58,739 bases of DNA from Paraburkholderia diazotrophica (lineage in GTDB: Bacteria; Pseudomonadota; Gammaproteobacteria; Burkholderiales; Burkholderiaceae). The notes under the pieces are model-generated. The model searched no databases. It was not told where the DNA came from and saw nothing but the letters and a program-made list of their open reading frames with translations. How positions within the stretch are numbered: position 1 is the first letter of the stretch; every line of letters starts with the position of its first letter. Shown piece after piece: positions 27,802 through 36,245 of this stretch. The DNA lies in assembly GCF_900108945.1 (NCBI RefSeq), contig NZ_FNYE01000046.1, positions 1 through 58,739 on the forward strand. Reading direction: 5' to 3'. Position numbers and translations under genes: made by a program.

Positions 27802-28322
27802 GACGCGCGACGACGACGGCTGCGTGGCTCTGCTGTGCCGCATTGCCGGCGATGCCGGCAGCGGCGCAGCAGACGCCGCCGGTACAAGCGGCGCAGCGCG
27901 TGCAGCAGGTGGCGATGCACGGCAGTGGCCAGCATGCTTCGCACGCGTCGCACTATGTGCCGATGAAGCTGCCGGGTCACGCGCGCGCTTTCTACCAATC
28001 GGTGCGCGGAATCGACAACATGAGCGTGCGGCGCACGGCGTCGGGCAATCTGTTGCGCTTCAGCTATCGCGTGACGGACCCGGCGCTCGCAAAGCTGCTC
28101 GGCGACAAGGGTACGACGCCTTATCTCTACGGCGAGGCCAATCATGTGCTGCTCGAAGTGCCCGTGATGGACAACATCGGCCAGTTGCGGCAGACGGGCA
28201 CGCTAAGGATCGGCCAGGAATACTGGATGGTGTTTTCGAACAAGGGCAATCTGGTGAAAGCGGGGGACCGCGTCCACGTGCTGATCGGCTCGTTCCATAT
28301 CGACGGGCTGGTCGTCGAATAG
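27798..28322 (+). CDS. Small exported protein of the oxidase operon
   Basis: A 174-residue protein whose start overlaps the preceding stop (ATGA). A signal peptide ends near AAAQQ (about residue 24). A His-rich segment MHGSGQHASHASHYVPM (about 40-56) could bind metal. The conserved-looking core FSYRVTDPALAKLL..PYLYGEANHVLLEVP and a C-terminal GDRVHVLIGSFHIDGLVVE suggest a small beta-sandwich. I do not recognise a named family. Its place between the giant protein and the LolA-like pair suggests a periplasmic accessory role. Confidence 0.75.
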   Translation: MRRATTTAAWLCCAALPAMPAAAQQTPPVQAAQRVQQVAMHGSGQHASHASHYVPMKLPGHARAFYQSVRGIDNMSVRRTASGNLLRFSYRVTDPALAKLLGDKGTTPYLYGEANHVLLEVPVMDNIGQLRQTGTLRIGQEYWMVFSNKGNLVKAGDRVHVLIGSFHIDGLVVE

Positions 28323-28361
28323 TGCACGGCGCGTGCGCGGCACGACATTGAGGAGATCGAC

Positions 28362-29171
28362 ATGATTCGGGGCATTCTGATGGCGGTTTGCACGACGGGC
28401 GCGATAGCGGCGAGCGCCGTCTCGCACGTTGCGCTGGCGGCGGGTGGCGGCGGCATGAGCGCGGCGCAGGTCGTCGAGCGCAACGTGGCCGCGCGCGGCG
28501 GATTGCAGGCGTGGCGCGCCGTCAGCACGATGACGATGAGCGGACAGATCGACGTCGGCGGCAAGAAGCCGGTCAAGCTGCCGTTCGTCATGACGATGAA
28601 GCGGCCTCACAAGAGCCGCTTCGAGCTGAACTTCGATAACCAGATCGCGTTTCAGGTCTACGACGGCACGCAGGGGTGGAAGGTGCGGCCGTTCCTCGGC
28701 CGCAATGTCGCCGAGCCTTATACGTCTGCCGAAGCGAAATCGGCGGCGGAGACGGCTGACCTCGACGGCCCGTTGATCGACTATGCGGCGAAGGGCAGCC
28801 AGGTTGCGTTGCAAGGCATGGACACGATCGAAGGACACCGTGCATACAAGCTACTGCTGACGACGAAAGATCACGCGCAACGGCACGTGTGGATCGACGC
28901 GTCGAGCTATCTCGAACTGAAGATCGAAGGCGATCCGCGCAAGCTCGATGGGCGCATGCATGCCGTTGCCGTCTACTACCGCGACTACCGTCGCGAGAAC
29001 GGACTGATGGTGCCGCATCTGATGGAGACGCAGGTGACGGGCGTGAAGCAGAAGCATCAGATGACGATCGAGCGTGTCACCGTGAACCAGCCCGCCGACG
29101 ACGCGCTCTTCGCGAAGCCGCAGTTGCCCGCGCAGCCGCAGTCGGCGCCTGCCAAGGTAGCAGGCAGATGA
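28362..29171 (+). CDS. LolA-like periplasmic protein 1
   Basis: A 269-residue exported protein (signal peptide to about residue 26). It has the outer-membrane lipoprotein-sorting (LolA/LolB-like) half-barrel pattern: ERNVAARGGLQAWRAVSTMTMSGQ, FELNFDNQIAFQVYDGTQGWKVRPF, LQGMDTIEGHRAYKLLLTT, HVWIDASSYLELKI. Proteins of this kind carry hydrophobic groups or lipoproteins across the periplasm. It is paralogous to the next gene. GAGGAG precedes the start. Confidence 0.8.
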   Translation: MIRGILMAVCTTGAIAASAVSHVALAAGGGGMSAAQVVERNVAARGGLQAWRAVSTMTMSGQIDVGGKKPVKLPFVMTMKRPHKSRFELNFDNQIAFQVYDGTQGWKVRPFLGRNVAEPYTSAEAKSAAETADLDGPLIDYAAKGSQVALQGMDTIEGHRAYKLLLTTKDHAQRHVWIDASSYLELKIEGDPRKLDGRMHAVAVYYRDYRRENGLMVPHLMETQVTGVKQKHQMTIERVTVNQPADDALFAKPQLPAQPQSAPAKVAGR

Positions 29172-29197
29172 CGTCGCGCGTTCGAGGGGGCACGATC

Positions 29198-30019
29198 ATG
29201 AAACGCTTCACGTCATGGCTGCTGGCGGGCTGTGTGTCCGCGCTCGCATGGGCGCAGATGCCCGCCGCCGAGCCGTTGCTCACGGTCGACGAGATCATCG
29301 CGAAGAACGCGGCCGCGCGCGGCGGCGACGAAGCCTGGCGCAACGTCCGCACGATGATCTGGATGGGACATGTCGAAAGCGCCAATGCGCCGAATCCGAA
29401 CGCGCCGTTCATGCTGGCGTTGCGGCGGCCGAGCAGCACACGCTTTGAAATCACGGCGATGAACCAGCGGATCGTGCGCATATTCGACGGCAAGGAAGGC
29501 TGGAAGATACGGCCGTCGTCGGGCGGCGCGCCGGATGTGCAGCCTTATACGCCAGCGGAAATCCGCTATGCGCGCGACGAACAGGTCATCGACGGGCCGT
29601 TGCTCGATCACACGGCGAAGGGCATTGCCGTGGCGCTCGACGGCATGGATGCCGTCGAAGGGAAGAACGCTTACCGGCTGGCCGTGACCTTGCCTTCGGG
29701 CGCGCATCGGCATGTGTGGGTCGATGCCGCATCGTTTCTCGACATCAAATACGATCGAGAAGCACCGACCCTGTCGCGCACGCCCGTCACGATCGAAGTG
29801 ACGTATCGCGACTTTCGCGAAGTGGATGGTTTGCAGGTGCCGTTCGTGATCGAAAGCGGCGTGACGGGCGCGGCAAAAAAGGACAGGCTCGTGCTAGAGC
29901 GAGTCTCGGTGAATCCGCCGCTCGAGGACGCGATGTTCATCAAACCCGCGTTGCCGGGGCGGCGCGCATCGGTTGCCGTGGGCGTGAGCGGCATGCCGGC
30001 GCTGCGTCCCGTGCCTTAG
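29198..30019 (+). CDS. LolA-like periplasmic protein 2
   Basis: A 273-residue paralogue of the preceding protein, with the same landmarks (KNAAARGGDEAWRNVRTMIW, IVRIFDGKEGWKIRP, LDGMDAVEGKNAYRLAVTL, HRHVWVDAASFLDIKYD). The signal peptide ends near LAWA. The ATG at 29198 follows GAGGGGG; the open frame extends upstream to 28889, but that part is a shadow of the previous gene. Two tandem carriers in one operon suggest a dedicated envelope cargo, perhaps a lipidated or hydrophobic component of the oxidase system. Confidence 0.8.
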   Translation: MKRFTSWLLAGCVSALAWAQMPAAEPLLTVDEIIAKNAAARGGDEAWRNVRTMIWMGHVESANAPNPNAPFMLALRRPSSTRFEITAMNQRIVRIFDGKEGWKIRPSSGGAPDVQPYTPAEIRYARDEQVIDGPLLDHTAKGIAVALDGMDAVEGKNAYRLAVTLPSGAHRHVWVDAASFLDIKYDREAPTLSRTPVTIEVTYRDFREVDGLQVPFVIESGVTGAAKKDRLVLERVSVNPPLEDAMFIKPALPGRRASVAVGVSGMPALRPVP

Positions 30020-30021
30020 CC

Positions 30022-31692
30022 ATGGCGCGCGGTCTCATCGCGAGGGCGGATGCGTTGCCGCTACGCGTGCTGCGTTTGCTGCTATCGGGCGCGCTCGCCG
30101 CGGGCTTGCTGATGTGCGCGCATCACGCCCGAAGCGCGCCACCCATCGACGTCGGCGAGGCGATCTTTCGCGACGGCGTCGCAGGCGATGGCCAACCCGT
30201 CGAGGCGACGCATCAGGGGCAAGTCGCGATGCGAGGCGCGATGGCGGCGTGCGTGAACTGCCATCGGCGCAGCGGGCTCGGCTCGAAGGAAGGCAACACG
30301 ACGATCCCGCCCATCGCCGCGCAGTATCTGTTTCATCCGCGCGCGCAGAGCCCGGACGAACTGACGATACCGTTCATCGACGGCATGCGCACCAGCCGCG
30401 AGCCCTATACGGAAGCGACGCTCGCGCGCGCGATCCGCGAAGGCATCGATTCCGAAGGCAAGCCGCTCGGTTATCTGATGCCGCAATTCGCGCTCAACGA
30501 CGCGGACATGCATGCGCTGATCGATTACCTGAAGACGCTCGACAGGCGCAGAGCGCCCGGCGTGACGGATACCGTGCTGCACTTCGCGACGATCATCGCG
30601 CCCGACGCCGACCCTGTGAAGCGGCGCGGAATGCTCGATGTCCTCGAACACTATTTCGCCGACAAGAACGCGGCGCCGCTGGGCGCGACACCCGCATTGC
30701 GCTCGTCGCGCAAGATGATGTTCATGGTCAACCGACGCTGGGAACTGCATGTGTGGGAACTGCATGGCCCGCCGGACACATGGCAGGCGCAGTTGCACGA
30801 GGATCTCGTGCGGCAGCCGGTGTTCGCCGTGCTGTCGGGTCTGGGCGGCAGAAACTGGGGGCCCGTTCACGACTTCTGCGAGCGCGAACAGGTGCCGTGC
30901 CTGTTTCCGAATGTCGAAGTGCCCGTCGAAACCGAGCACGATTTCTATTCGACGTATTTCTCGCGTGGCGTGCTGCTCGAAGCAGAACTGATCGCGAAGC
31001 GGATACGCGAACCGACGGGCTCCGCATCCGGGCGCCCTGTCAAGACGGTGGTCCAGGTCTATCGGGCGGGCGACAGCGGCGAGGCAGCAGCCGAGGCACT
31101 CGCGGCGGATCTCAGGAAACAGGGCGTTGCTGTCGAGAATCGCCCGCTGCCTGCCAATGCGCGCGTCACGACGGCGCTGCACGGAGCGGCACACGCGGAC
31201 GTGCTCGTGCTATGGCTCAGGCCACCCGACATCGCTGCGCTCCGCGATGCGCCGCCTGCTTCGACGGCCGTGTATCTGTCCGGGCTGATGGGCGGGCTGG
31301 ACCGCGCGCCGTTACCTTCGCACTGGCGAGACCGCGTGCGTGTCGCGTATCCCGTCGATCTGCCGCAAGGCCGGCGTGTGCGCGTCGACTATGCATTCGG
31401 CTGGTTCGCGATACGGCACATTCCCATCGTCGATGAACGCGTGCAGGCCGATACCTATCTCGCCTGCGGGCTGCTCGCGGAAACGTTGAGCCATATGGTC
31501 GATGCGTTCGTGCGGGACTACCTGGTCGAACGCATCGACGACATGCTCGAGCATCGCATTCTCACCGGCTACTATCCGCGTCTGACGCTCGCGCCGGGCC
31601 AGCGCTTCGCGTCGAAGGGCGGGTATATCGTGCGCTTCGCGCAAGCCGACCCGCTGCGCGTCGTCGCGGATAGCGACTGGATCGTGCCGTAG
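30022..31692 (+). CDS. c-type cytochrome fused to a periplasmic-binding-protein-like domain
   Basis: A 556-residue exported protein. A signal helix (about residues 15-35) is followed by a cytochrome c domain with the haem motif C77-V-N-C80-H81 and a possible Met ligand in LGYLMPQF (about residue 153). After residue 190 an ABC-transporter-substrate-binding-like region follows (TVLHFATIIAPDADPVKRRG, AVLSGLGGRNWGPVHDFCEREQVPCLFP, VQVYRAGDSGEAAAEALA). It starts two bases after the LolA-like gene. An electron-transfer role, linking the extracellular oxidase to the cell's electron transport, is inferred from position. The open frame extends upstream to 29716, but the ATG at 30022 starts the signal peptide. 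Confidence 0.82.
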   Translation: MARGLIARADALPLRVLRLLLSGALAAGLLMCAHHARSAPPIDVGEAIFRDGVAGDGQPVEATHQGQVAMRGAMAACVNCHRRSGLGSKEGNTTIPPIAAQYLFHPRAQSPDELTIPFIDGMRTSREPYTEATLARAIREGIDSEGKPLGYLMPQFALNDADMHALIDYLKTLDRRRAPGVTDTVLHFATIIAPDADPVKRRGMLDVLEHYFADKNAAPLGATPALRSSRKMMFMVNRRWELHVWELHGPPDTWQAQLHEDLVRQPVFAVLSGLGGRNWGPVHDFCEREQVPCLFPNVEVPVETEHDFYSTYFSRGVLLEAELIAKRIREPTGSASGRPVKTVVQVYRAGDSGEAAAEALAADLRKQGVAVENRPLPANARVTTALHGAAHADVLVLWLRPPDIAALRDAPPASTAVYLSGLMGGLDRAPLPSHWRDRVRVAYPVDLPQGRRVRVDYAFGWFAIRHIPIVDERVQADTYLACGLLAETLSHMVDAFVRDYLVERIDDMLEHRILTGYYPRLTLAPGQRFASKGGYIVRFAQADPLRVVADSDWIVP

Positions 31693-31728
31693 CTTTCTCG
31701 CGTTGCATGCCGCCGTTACGGATTGCGC

Positions 31729-32370
31729 TCAACTGCTGGCGGGCAGCATCCGCCGGTATTTTTCGAGCACGCGCGGTACGTACGCGCGTGTTTCGGGAAT
31801 CAACGGAATCCGATAACCGGCGCGTATCACCGCGTTCTCTCCGGCGTTGTACGCGGCGAGCGCCAGCTCCATGTCGTCCTTGAACAGATCGAGCAGGAAG
31901 CGCAGATAACGTGCGCCCGCGAGCACGTTATCGCGCGGGTTGAACATGTCGCCATCGGAGAAGCGGCGCGCGGTATCGGGCATCAGCTGCATGAGGCCTA
32001 GCGCGCCTTTGTCGGAAACGGCGCGCGGGTTGTAGCGCGATTCCACGTCTATCACGGCGCGCAAGAGCTCCGGCTGTACGTGGAAGGTCTCGCTGGCCTC
32101 AGCGATCACGGTTTCGAACTGTGCGCCGTCGACGCGAGCGGATGCAGTGCCGCCTGGCTCTTTCGCGCGGCGCGCAGGTGCAGGCGTGGCGACGATCAGC
32201 GACATACCCGCGTTGCCCGGCGTATCCGTCAGCACGACGGCGCCCGTTTTGTCGACCTTGCCGAAGATGTCGGCGTGCGCAGGCTGCGCGAGCGCGAAGA
32301 ACACAACCCCGAGTACGACGGATGGCGCGGACGCCGGGTGAGCTGGTCGTGTCGCTGCATGCCCGCGCAT
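31729..32370 (-). CDS. Soluble lytic murein transglycosylase
   Basis: A 213-residue exported enzyme that cleaves peptidoglycan between MurNAc and GlcNAc. After the signal peptide (ending AHA) comes a short DUF4124-like segment (DIFGKVDKTGAVVLTD), then the SLT domain with catalytic E110 in VIDVESRYNPRAVS, GALGLMQLMPDTARRF, NVLAGARYLRFLL and LALAAYNAGENAV. The ATG at 32370 is preceded by GGAG. It lies convergent to the oxidase operon and may open the wall for the nearby secretion machine, though that is only positional. Confidence 0.9.
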   Translation of the reverse strand: MRGHAATRPAHPASAPSVVLGVVFFALAQPAHADIFGKVDKTGAVVLTDTPGNAGMSLIVATPAPARRAKEPGGTASARVDGAQFETVIAEASETFHVQPELLRAVIDVESRYNPRAVSDKGALGLMQLMPDTARRFSDGDMFNPRDNVLAGARYLRFLLDLFKDDMELALAAYNAGENAVIRAGYRIPLIPETRAYVPRVLEKYRRMLPASS

Positions 32371-32925
32371 GATCGTTCTCCGCTGGTGCTCTGATTGTGT
32401 TGTGCGGTCCAGCGGGCAGCAATGGGGCGAGTCCCCCTTTTTCGGACGCGCAAGCGGAGGGCTTTCACCCACTGTACAGAAACGTTACAGGTGGGCCGTA
32501 TTTGGCTGAGGGCGTGCCTTGCCCGCGTATCGCGAGTGGAGGCGAGCGTGGAAAGCAAATCAGACGACTCGAACCGGCTTGGGCGGAATCTGCCAAATCG
32601 CATGCGTTTTAGCGTCGATTCTCTCTTTTAGCCGATTATTACGGAGCGGTGAATCGGGAAGGAACGAATCGGAAGTGAAACGTTTTTGAATGCAATTTTT
32701 ACCGGTATTTGACGCTTCTTAAACAACCCTGACACCGGGACAGGCCGCGCGAGGCTGGCAAGAAGCTTGCGTTTCTGGGCCAGATGCGCGCTGGACCGGG
32801 TTTGCGGGGTGCGTTGTTAGTAAAGCGAAATATATGCGTAATGCTCACGAAAGTAACAATAGAGAGAAGAAGAATTTTGTGCTCGCTGCTCATAGCCCGC
32901 ACACTTCGGAAACGAGGAGCCGAAC
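32371..32925. other. Long intergenic leader between divergent genes, locally AT-rich
   Basis: No convincing gene is seen in this 555-base gap; the short open frames lack plausible start sites. From about 32620 to 32910 the sequence is clearly richer in A and T than its surroundings, which suits promoters for the response regulator at 32926. I could not place a specific -35/-10 pair. Confidence 0.5.
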
Positions 32926-33717
32926 GTGAATATCAAACATCGGGTAATCATCGCAGAGGATCACGACCTGCTGCGCAACGGCCTGCGTTCGATGCTATCG
33001 GCGCAGGGAGAATACGAAGTGATCGGCGAAGCGCGCGACGGGAAGGAAGCGTGTCAGCTTGCCATGACGCTTGCGCCCGACCTGATCCTGATGGATCTGT
33101 CGATGCGCGGCATGAACGGCATCGATGCGACGGCGGCCATCAAACGGCGTTCGCCGCTCGTGCGCATCATCGCGTTGACGGTGCATCAGAGCGAGGAGTA
33201 CGTGCGCGAAGCGTTGCGCGCGGGTGTCGACGGATATGTGCTGAAGGACGTGTCGTTCGATGAATTGCTCTTCGCGATGCGTACCGTGATGCACGGCAAG
33301 AAGCATTTGAGCGCCGACGTCTATGGCTTCATGGTCGACTCGTTCGTGACGGGGCGTGAGATTGCGTCGCCGAAGAAAGCGTGGGACCTGCTGACGGCAC
33401 GCGAGCGCAGCGTGTTGAAGCTGATTGCGGAAGGACGGACCAACCGGCAGGTGGGCCAGTATTTGAATCTGAGTCCGAAGACGATCGAGAAGTATCGCGC
33501 GAGCGTGATGCATAAGCTCGGCATCGAAAACGTCACGGAACTGGTGCTCGCGGCGATCAGCATGGGACTGCTGACGTCGCTCGCATCGAAATGTGCGGAG
33601 CCGGAAACGGACGACAAACTGTATCGACTGCCCGTTGCCGGCGCGCAGGCCGAGCCGGAACCGGACGATGCGCAAAACGGCGAGATGCCGCGCATGAGCG
33701 GCACGGCGACGGGCTAG
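32926..33717 (+). CDS. NarL/LuxR-type response regulator 1
   Basis: A 263-residue two-domain regulator. The receiver has the acidic pair E11/D12, phosphoacceptor D57 in LILMDLSMRG and the K in VLKDVSF. The LuxR-type HTH (LTARERSVLKLIAEGRTNRQVGQYLNLSPKTIEKYRASV, split here only for description) lies near residues 150-195. A tail of about 50 acidic and Pro-rich residues follows. It starts at GTG after AGGAG. It faces the histidine kinase at 33788-34939, its probable partner. Confidence 0.9.
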   Translation: MNIKHRVIIAEDHDLLRNGLRSMLSAQGEYEVIGEARDGKEACQLAMTLAPDLILMDLSMRGMNGIDATAAIKRRSPLVRIIALTVHQSEEYVREALRAGVDGYVLKDVSFDELLFAMRTVMHGKKHLSADVYGFMVDSFVTGREIASPKKAWDLLTARERSVLKLIAEGRTNRQVGQYLNLSPKTIEKYRASVMHKLGIENVTELVLAAISMGLLTSLASKCAEPETDDKLYRLPVAGAQAEPEPDDAQNGEMPRMSGTATG

Positions 33718-33787
33718 CGCTGCCGGCGCTGCTGCGCGTCGGGCAACGCCGCGGGCAACGCTTGCAGAAGCAACTGAAAACGTAACG

Positions 33788-34939
33788 CTAAAGACGCCAG
33801 CGCGCGGACACTTCGGTGCCGCCGTCATCGCCTGCGCTCATTGTGAATGCGCCGCCTTGCGCTTCCACGCGATGCTGCATGCCGATCAGGCCAAGCCCGT
33901 TCGAACTTGCGTCGTCGGGGCGAAGCGGATGTGTGTGGTAGCCGGCGCCGTCGTCACGTATCGACAGAAGCAGATGCGCGGCGTCGCGCTGCAATTCGAT
34001 GCGGATCTCCGAAGCGGCGGCATGCTTGACGATGTTATTGAGCGCTTCCTGGACGATGCGAAAGATGTCTGCCTTCAGATGCTCGGGGATTTCACTATCC
34101 TCGACGCCGCACGACAGCACGACGCGCAATGTCTCGACGCTTTGCTCGACGCGCCGGCAAAGTGTGCTCAGCGCTGCGGGCAGCCCCAGGCGCTCCAGCG
34201 CGAGCGGCCGCAATTCCCCGCATATCTGCCGCATTTCGCCGATCGTGTCGCGTATCTGCAGCACGGCTGCATCGAGTAGTTGCGCGGCATCGTCGGCCTG
34301 GCCGCGTCGCAGACGCATGCGCGCATCTTCGACCATCAGCTTGATCAGCGTCAGCGCCTGGCCCATGCCGTCGTGAAGCTCGGCGGCAAGGCGTTCGCGT
34401 TCGCGCTGCTGGCCTCGCGTGAGCCAGATCGACCGGCTGTATGCGTCTTTCTGTGCCGCTTCAGGCGGCGTCGTTTCGCCATACGCGGGCAGCGGCTCGA
34501 CGAACAGCAGGAGACGCAGAGGCGCGTCCGCATCGCCCGAGGCAAACGTCTGCTGATACACATGCAAGGGCATTCGATGGCCGGTTCGGCCCGCGAGCGT
34601 CACGTCGAACGAGCGGAATGTGCGGGACGAGCGGCAGGGCTCGTTTGCATCGAAGGCGTATAGCTGCCGTTCGACGTCCGCGCGGTCGTCTTCGTGCGCG
34701 ATATCGGCGAGGCGCTTGCCGGCGAGTTCGGCGCCCGTGTAGCCGAGCAGCGCCGCGGCGCTGCGATTCATGCTGACGATGGCGCCGCCCGATGTCGTCA
34801 CGGCGAGCGCCGCACCGCGCGCGTCGCTGACGTGGGCCGCTTTCGGCTCCGTGTCGCGCATGGCTTTGCCCAGCTTGCGCATCGCGTCGATCAGATCGCG
34901 CAGCCTTACGGGCGGTTCAGGCGGCGTAGTGGCATGCAT
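33788..34939 (-). CDS. Soluble PAS sensor histidine kinase (HisKA_3 type)
   Basis: A 383-residue kinase without membrane segments. The PAS domain (GGAIVSMNRSAAALLGYTGAEL, about residues 49-150) is followed by the HisKA_3 dimerisation helix with H189 in RLAAELHDGMGQAL and by a HATPase_c domain with N-box EALNNIVKHA and G-box DDGAGYHT / NGLGLIGMQHR. This subfamily phosphorylates NarL-type regulators, and two are encoded on either side (32926 and 36246). The ATG at 34939 follows GGGAG; a TTG at 34975 has no such site. A cytoplasmic signal such as redox state is likely. Confidence 0.9.
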   Translation of the reverse strand: MHATTPPEPPVRLRDLIDAMRKLGKAMRDTEPKAAHVSDARGAALAVTTSGGAIVSMNRSAAALLGYTGAELAGKRLADIAHEDDRADVERQLYAFDANEPCRSSRTFRSFDVTLAGRTGHRMPLHVYQQTFASGDADAPLRLLLFVEPLPAYGETTPPEAAQKDAYSRSIWLTRGQQRERERLAAELHDGMGQALTLIKLMVEDARMRLRRGQADDAAQLLDAAVLQIRDTIGEMRQICGELRPLALERLGLPAALSTLCRRVEQSVETLRVVLSCGVEDSEIPEHLKADIFRIVQEALNNIVKHAAASEIRIELQRDAAHLLLSIRDDGAGYHTHPLRPDDASSNGLGLIGMQHRVEAQGGAFTMSAGDDGGTEVSARWRL

Positions 34940-35064
34940 GGGCGCTCCCGGCTGGTTGACCCGAAAAACTTTCAAGCCGCTCGGGGATTGTAGGCTGCGA
35001 GCCGCACGCGCCGCAACGGGTCACGTGCTGCGATACGTACGGGGAATACCGTGCCTCATACGGC

Positions 35065-35107
35065 GGGTCATCCCGTAGGTGGAAGTCTCCTACCGCACTT
35101 TGGGTAG
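35065..35107 (+). promoter_or_regulatory. Candidate response-regulator operator upstream of the SCO gene
   Basis: It contains GGGTCATCCC (35065-35074), AGTCTCCTAC (35084-35093), CCTACCGCA (35089-35097) and CTACC-8-GGTAG (35091-35107 region). CCTACCGCA and the GGGTCA-W-CCC element also precede the oxidase operon, and AGTCTCC-CTAC precedes the secretion operon. It lies in the 276-base gap between the divergent kinase and SCO genes. Confidence 0.5.
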
Positions 35108-35215
35108 CTTCATCCAATGACGCTCCCAACCCGATTGACGAGACTGAACCAGCAAGGGCGAATTGCGCGCCGGGCCCTGGTTCGCAGCCCGTTGCCTGAT
35201 GAAGAGGAGGTTGCG

Positions 35216-36223
35216 ATGAACACCCACAAGCTCGTAATCGGTGCGCTCGTGCTGACGGGCGCGGGACTGGCCGCGCAGGCCGCGGTGAGCGCCGACGCGC
35301 AACAGACGCCCGCCGCCGATGCGCAGATGGAGGCACAACATCACGACGCCTCGATGAACATGGACGAGGCCAAAGCCGATGATGCGATTACCGATGCCGT
35401 CGCGAACACGCACGCTGACACGATGCAGGACAGTGCATCGAAGAATGCCGCGATGGAAGGCATGACGGCAAAAGAGCGGGTGATGAAGGAGGCCGCGTCG
35501 GCGGGCATGAAAGCGCAGGACACGACGATGGAAGAAGCCGCGGCCCCTCACGCGCACGCGATGCCCGCCGACATGCCGATGGACGACATGCCGATGCCCG
35601 CCGCGCACGACACGACGGCACCCGCCGACGCGATGCCCATGCACGACGAACAGTCGAATGACAAGCTTCATTCGATGACGGGCGGCCACGAGATGCACGC
35701 GCATCATCACGACATGGCGCCGGGCACGACGCGCACGACGGCCGACTACACGTTGCCGCCCGTCACGCTCGTACGCGACGACGGCAAGGCCGTGTCGCTC
35801 GTCGACGAACTGAACGACGGCCGCCCCGTCGTGCTGACTTTCATCTACACGTCATGCACGACGATCTGCCCGATGATCAGCCAGACCCTCGAGCAATTGC
35901 AGGAAGAACTGGGCAGCGAGCGCGACAAGGTCCATATCGTGTCGATCTCCATCGATCCCGAAGAGGACACGCCCGCGCGGCTGAAGGCGTACGCGGAGCG
36001 CTTCGGCGCGGGTCCGCAATGGCAGTACTACACGGGCACGGTCGAAGCGAGCATCGCGGCGCAGCGCGCATTCAACGTCTATCGCGGCGACAAGATGAAC
36101 CACACGGCCGTTGCATTTTTCCGCGCCGCGCCGGGCAAGCCGTGGCTGCGGCTCGACGGCCTTGCGACACCCGACGAGCTGTTGAGCGCATATCACGAGG
36201 TGATTGGCAGCAACGGATCGTGA
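35216..36223 (+). CDS. SCO1/SenC-like copper chaperone with Met/His-rich extension
   Basis: A 335-residue exported protein. After the signal peptide comes a stretch of about 120 residues rich in Met, His, Asp and Ala (MDDMPMPAAHD, MTGGHEMHAHHHDM), then the thioredoxin-like SCO domain. Its copper ligands are visible: C214-x3-C218 (SCTTICPM) and H296 (MNHTAVAFF). SCO proteins deliver or reduce copper sites, classically CuA of cytochrome oxidase. The extension resembles periplasmic copper-binding methionine motifs and is unusual for the family. Context points to metallation of the nearby multicopper proteins. GAGGAGG precedes the ATG. Confidence 0.88.
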   Translation: MNTHKLVIGALVLTGAGLAAQAAVSADAQQTPAADAQMEAQHHDASMNMDEAKADDAITDAVANTHADTMQDSASKNAAMEGMTAKERVMKEAASAGMKAQDTTMEEAAAPHAHAMPADMPMDDMPMPAAHDTTAPADAMPMHDEQSNDKLHSMTGGHEMHAHHHDMAPGTTRTTADYTLPPVTLVRDDGKAVSLVDELNDGRPVVLTFIYTSCTTICPMISQTLEQLQEELGSERDKVHIVSISIDPEEDTPARLKAYAERFGAGPQWQYYTGTVEASIAAQRAFNVYRGDKMNHTAVAFFRAAPGKPWLRLDGLATPDELLSAYHEVIGSNGS

Positions 36224-36245
36224 ACCCGCCGTGCGGAGGTGCAAC

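Noticed and set aside
21640..27843. A 2,067-residue minus-strand open frame opposite the giant exported protein
   Set aside because: It mirrors a GC-rich coding gene, is extremely rich in Arg, Ala and His, has no domain-like sequence and no credible start. The same applies to minus-strand frames at 16247-18160, 17766-19748 and 19603-21264.
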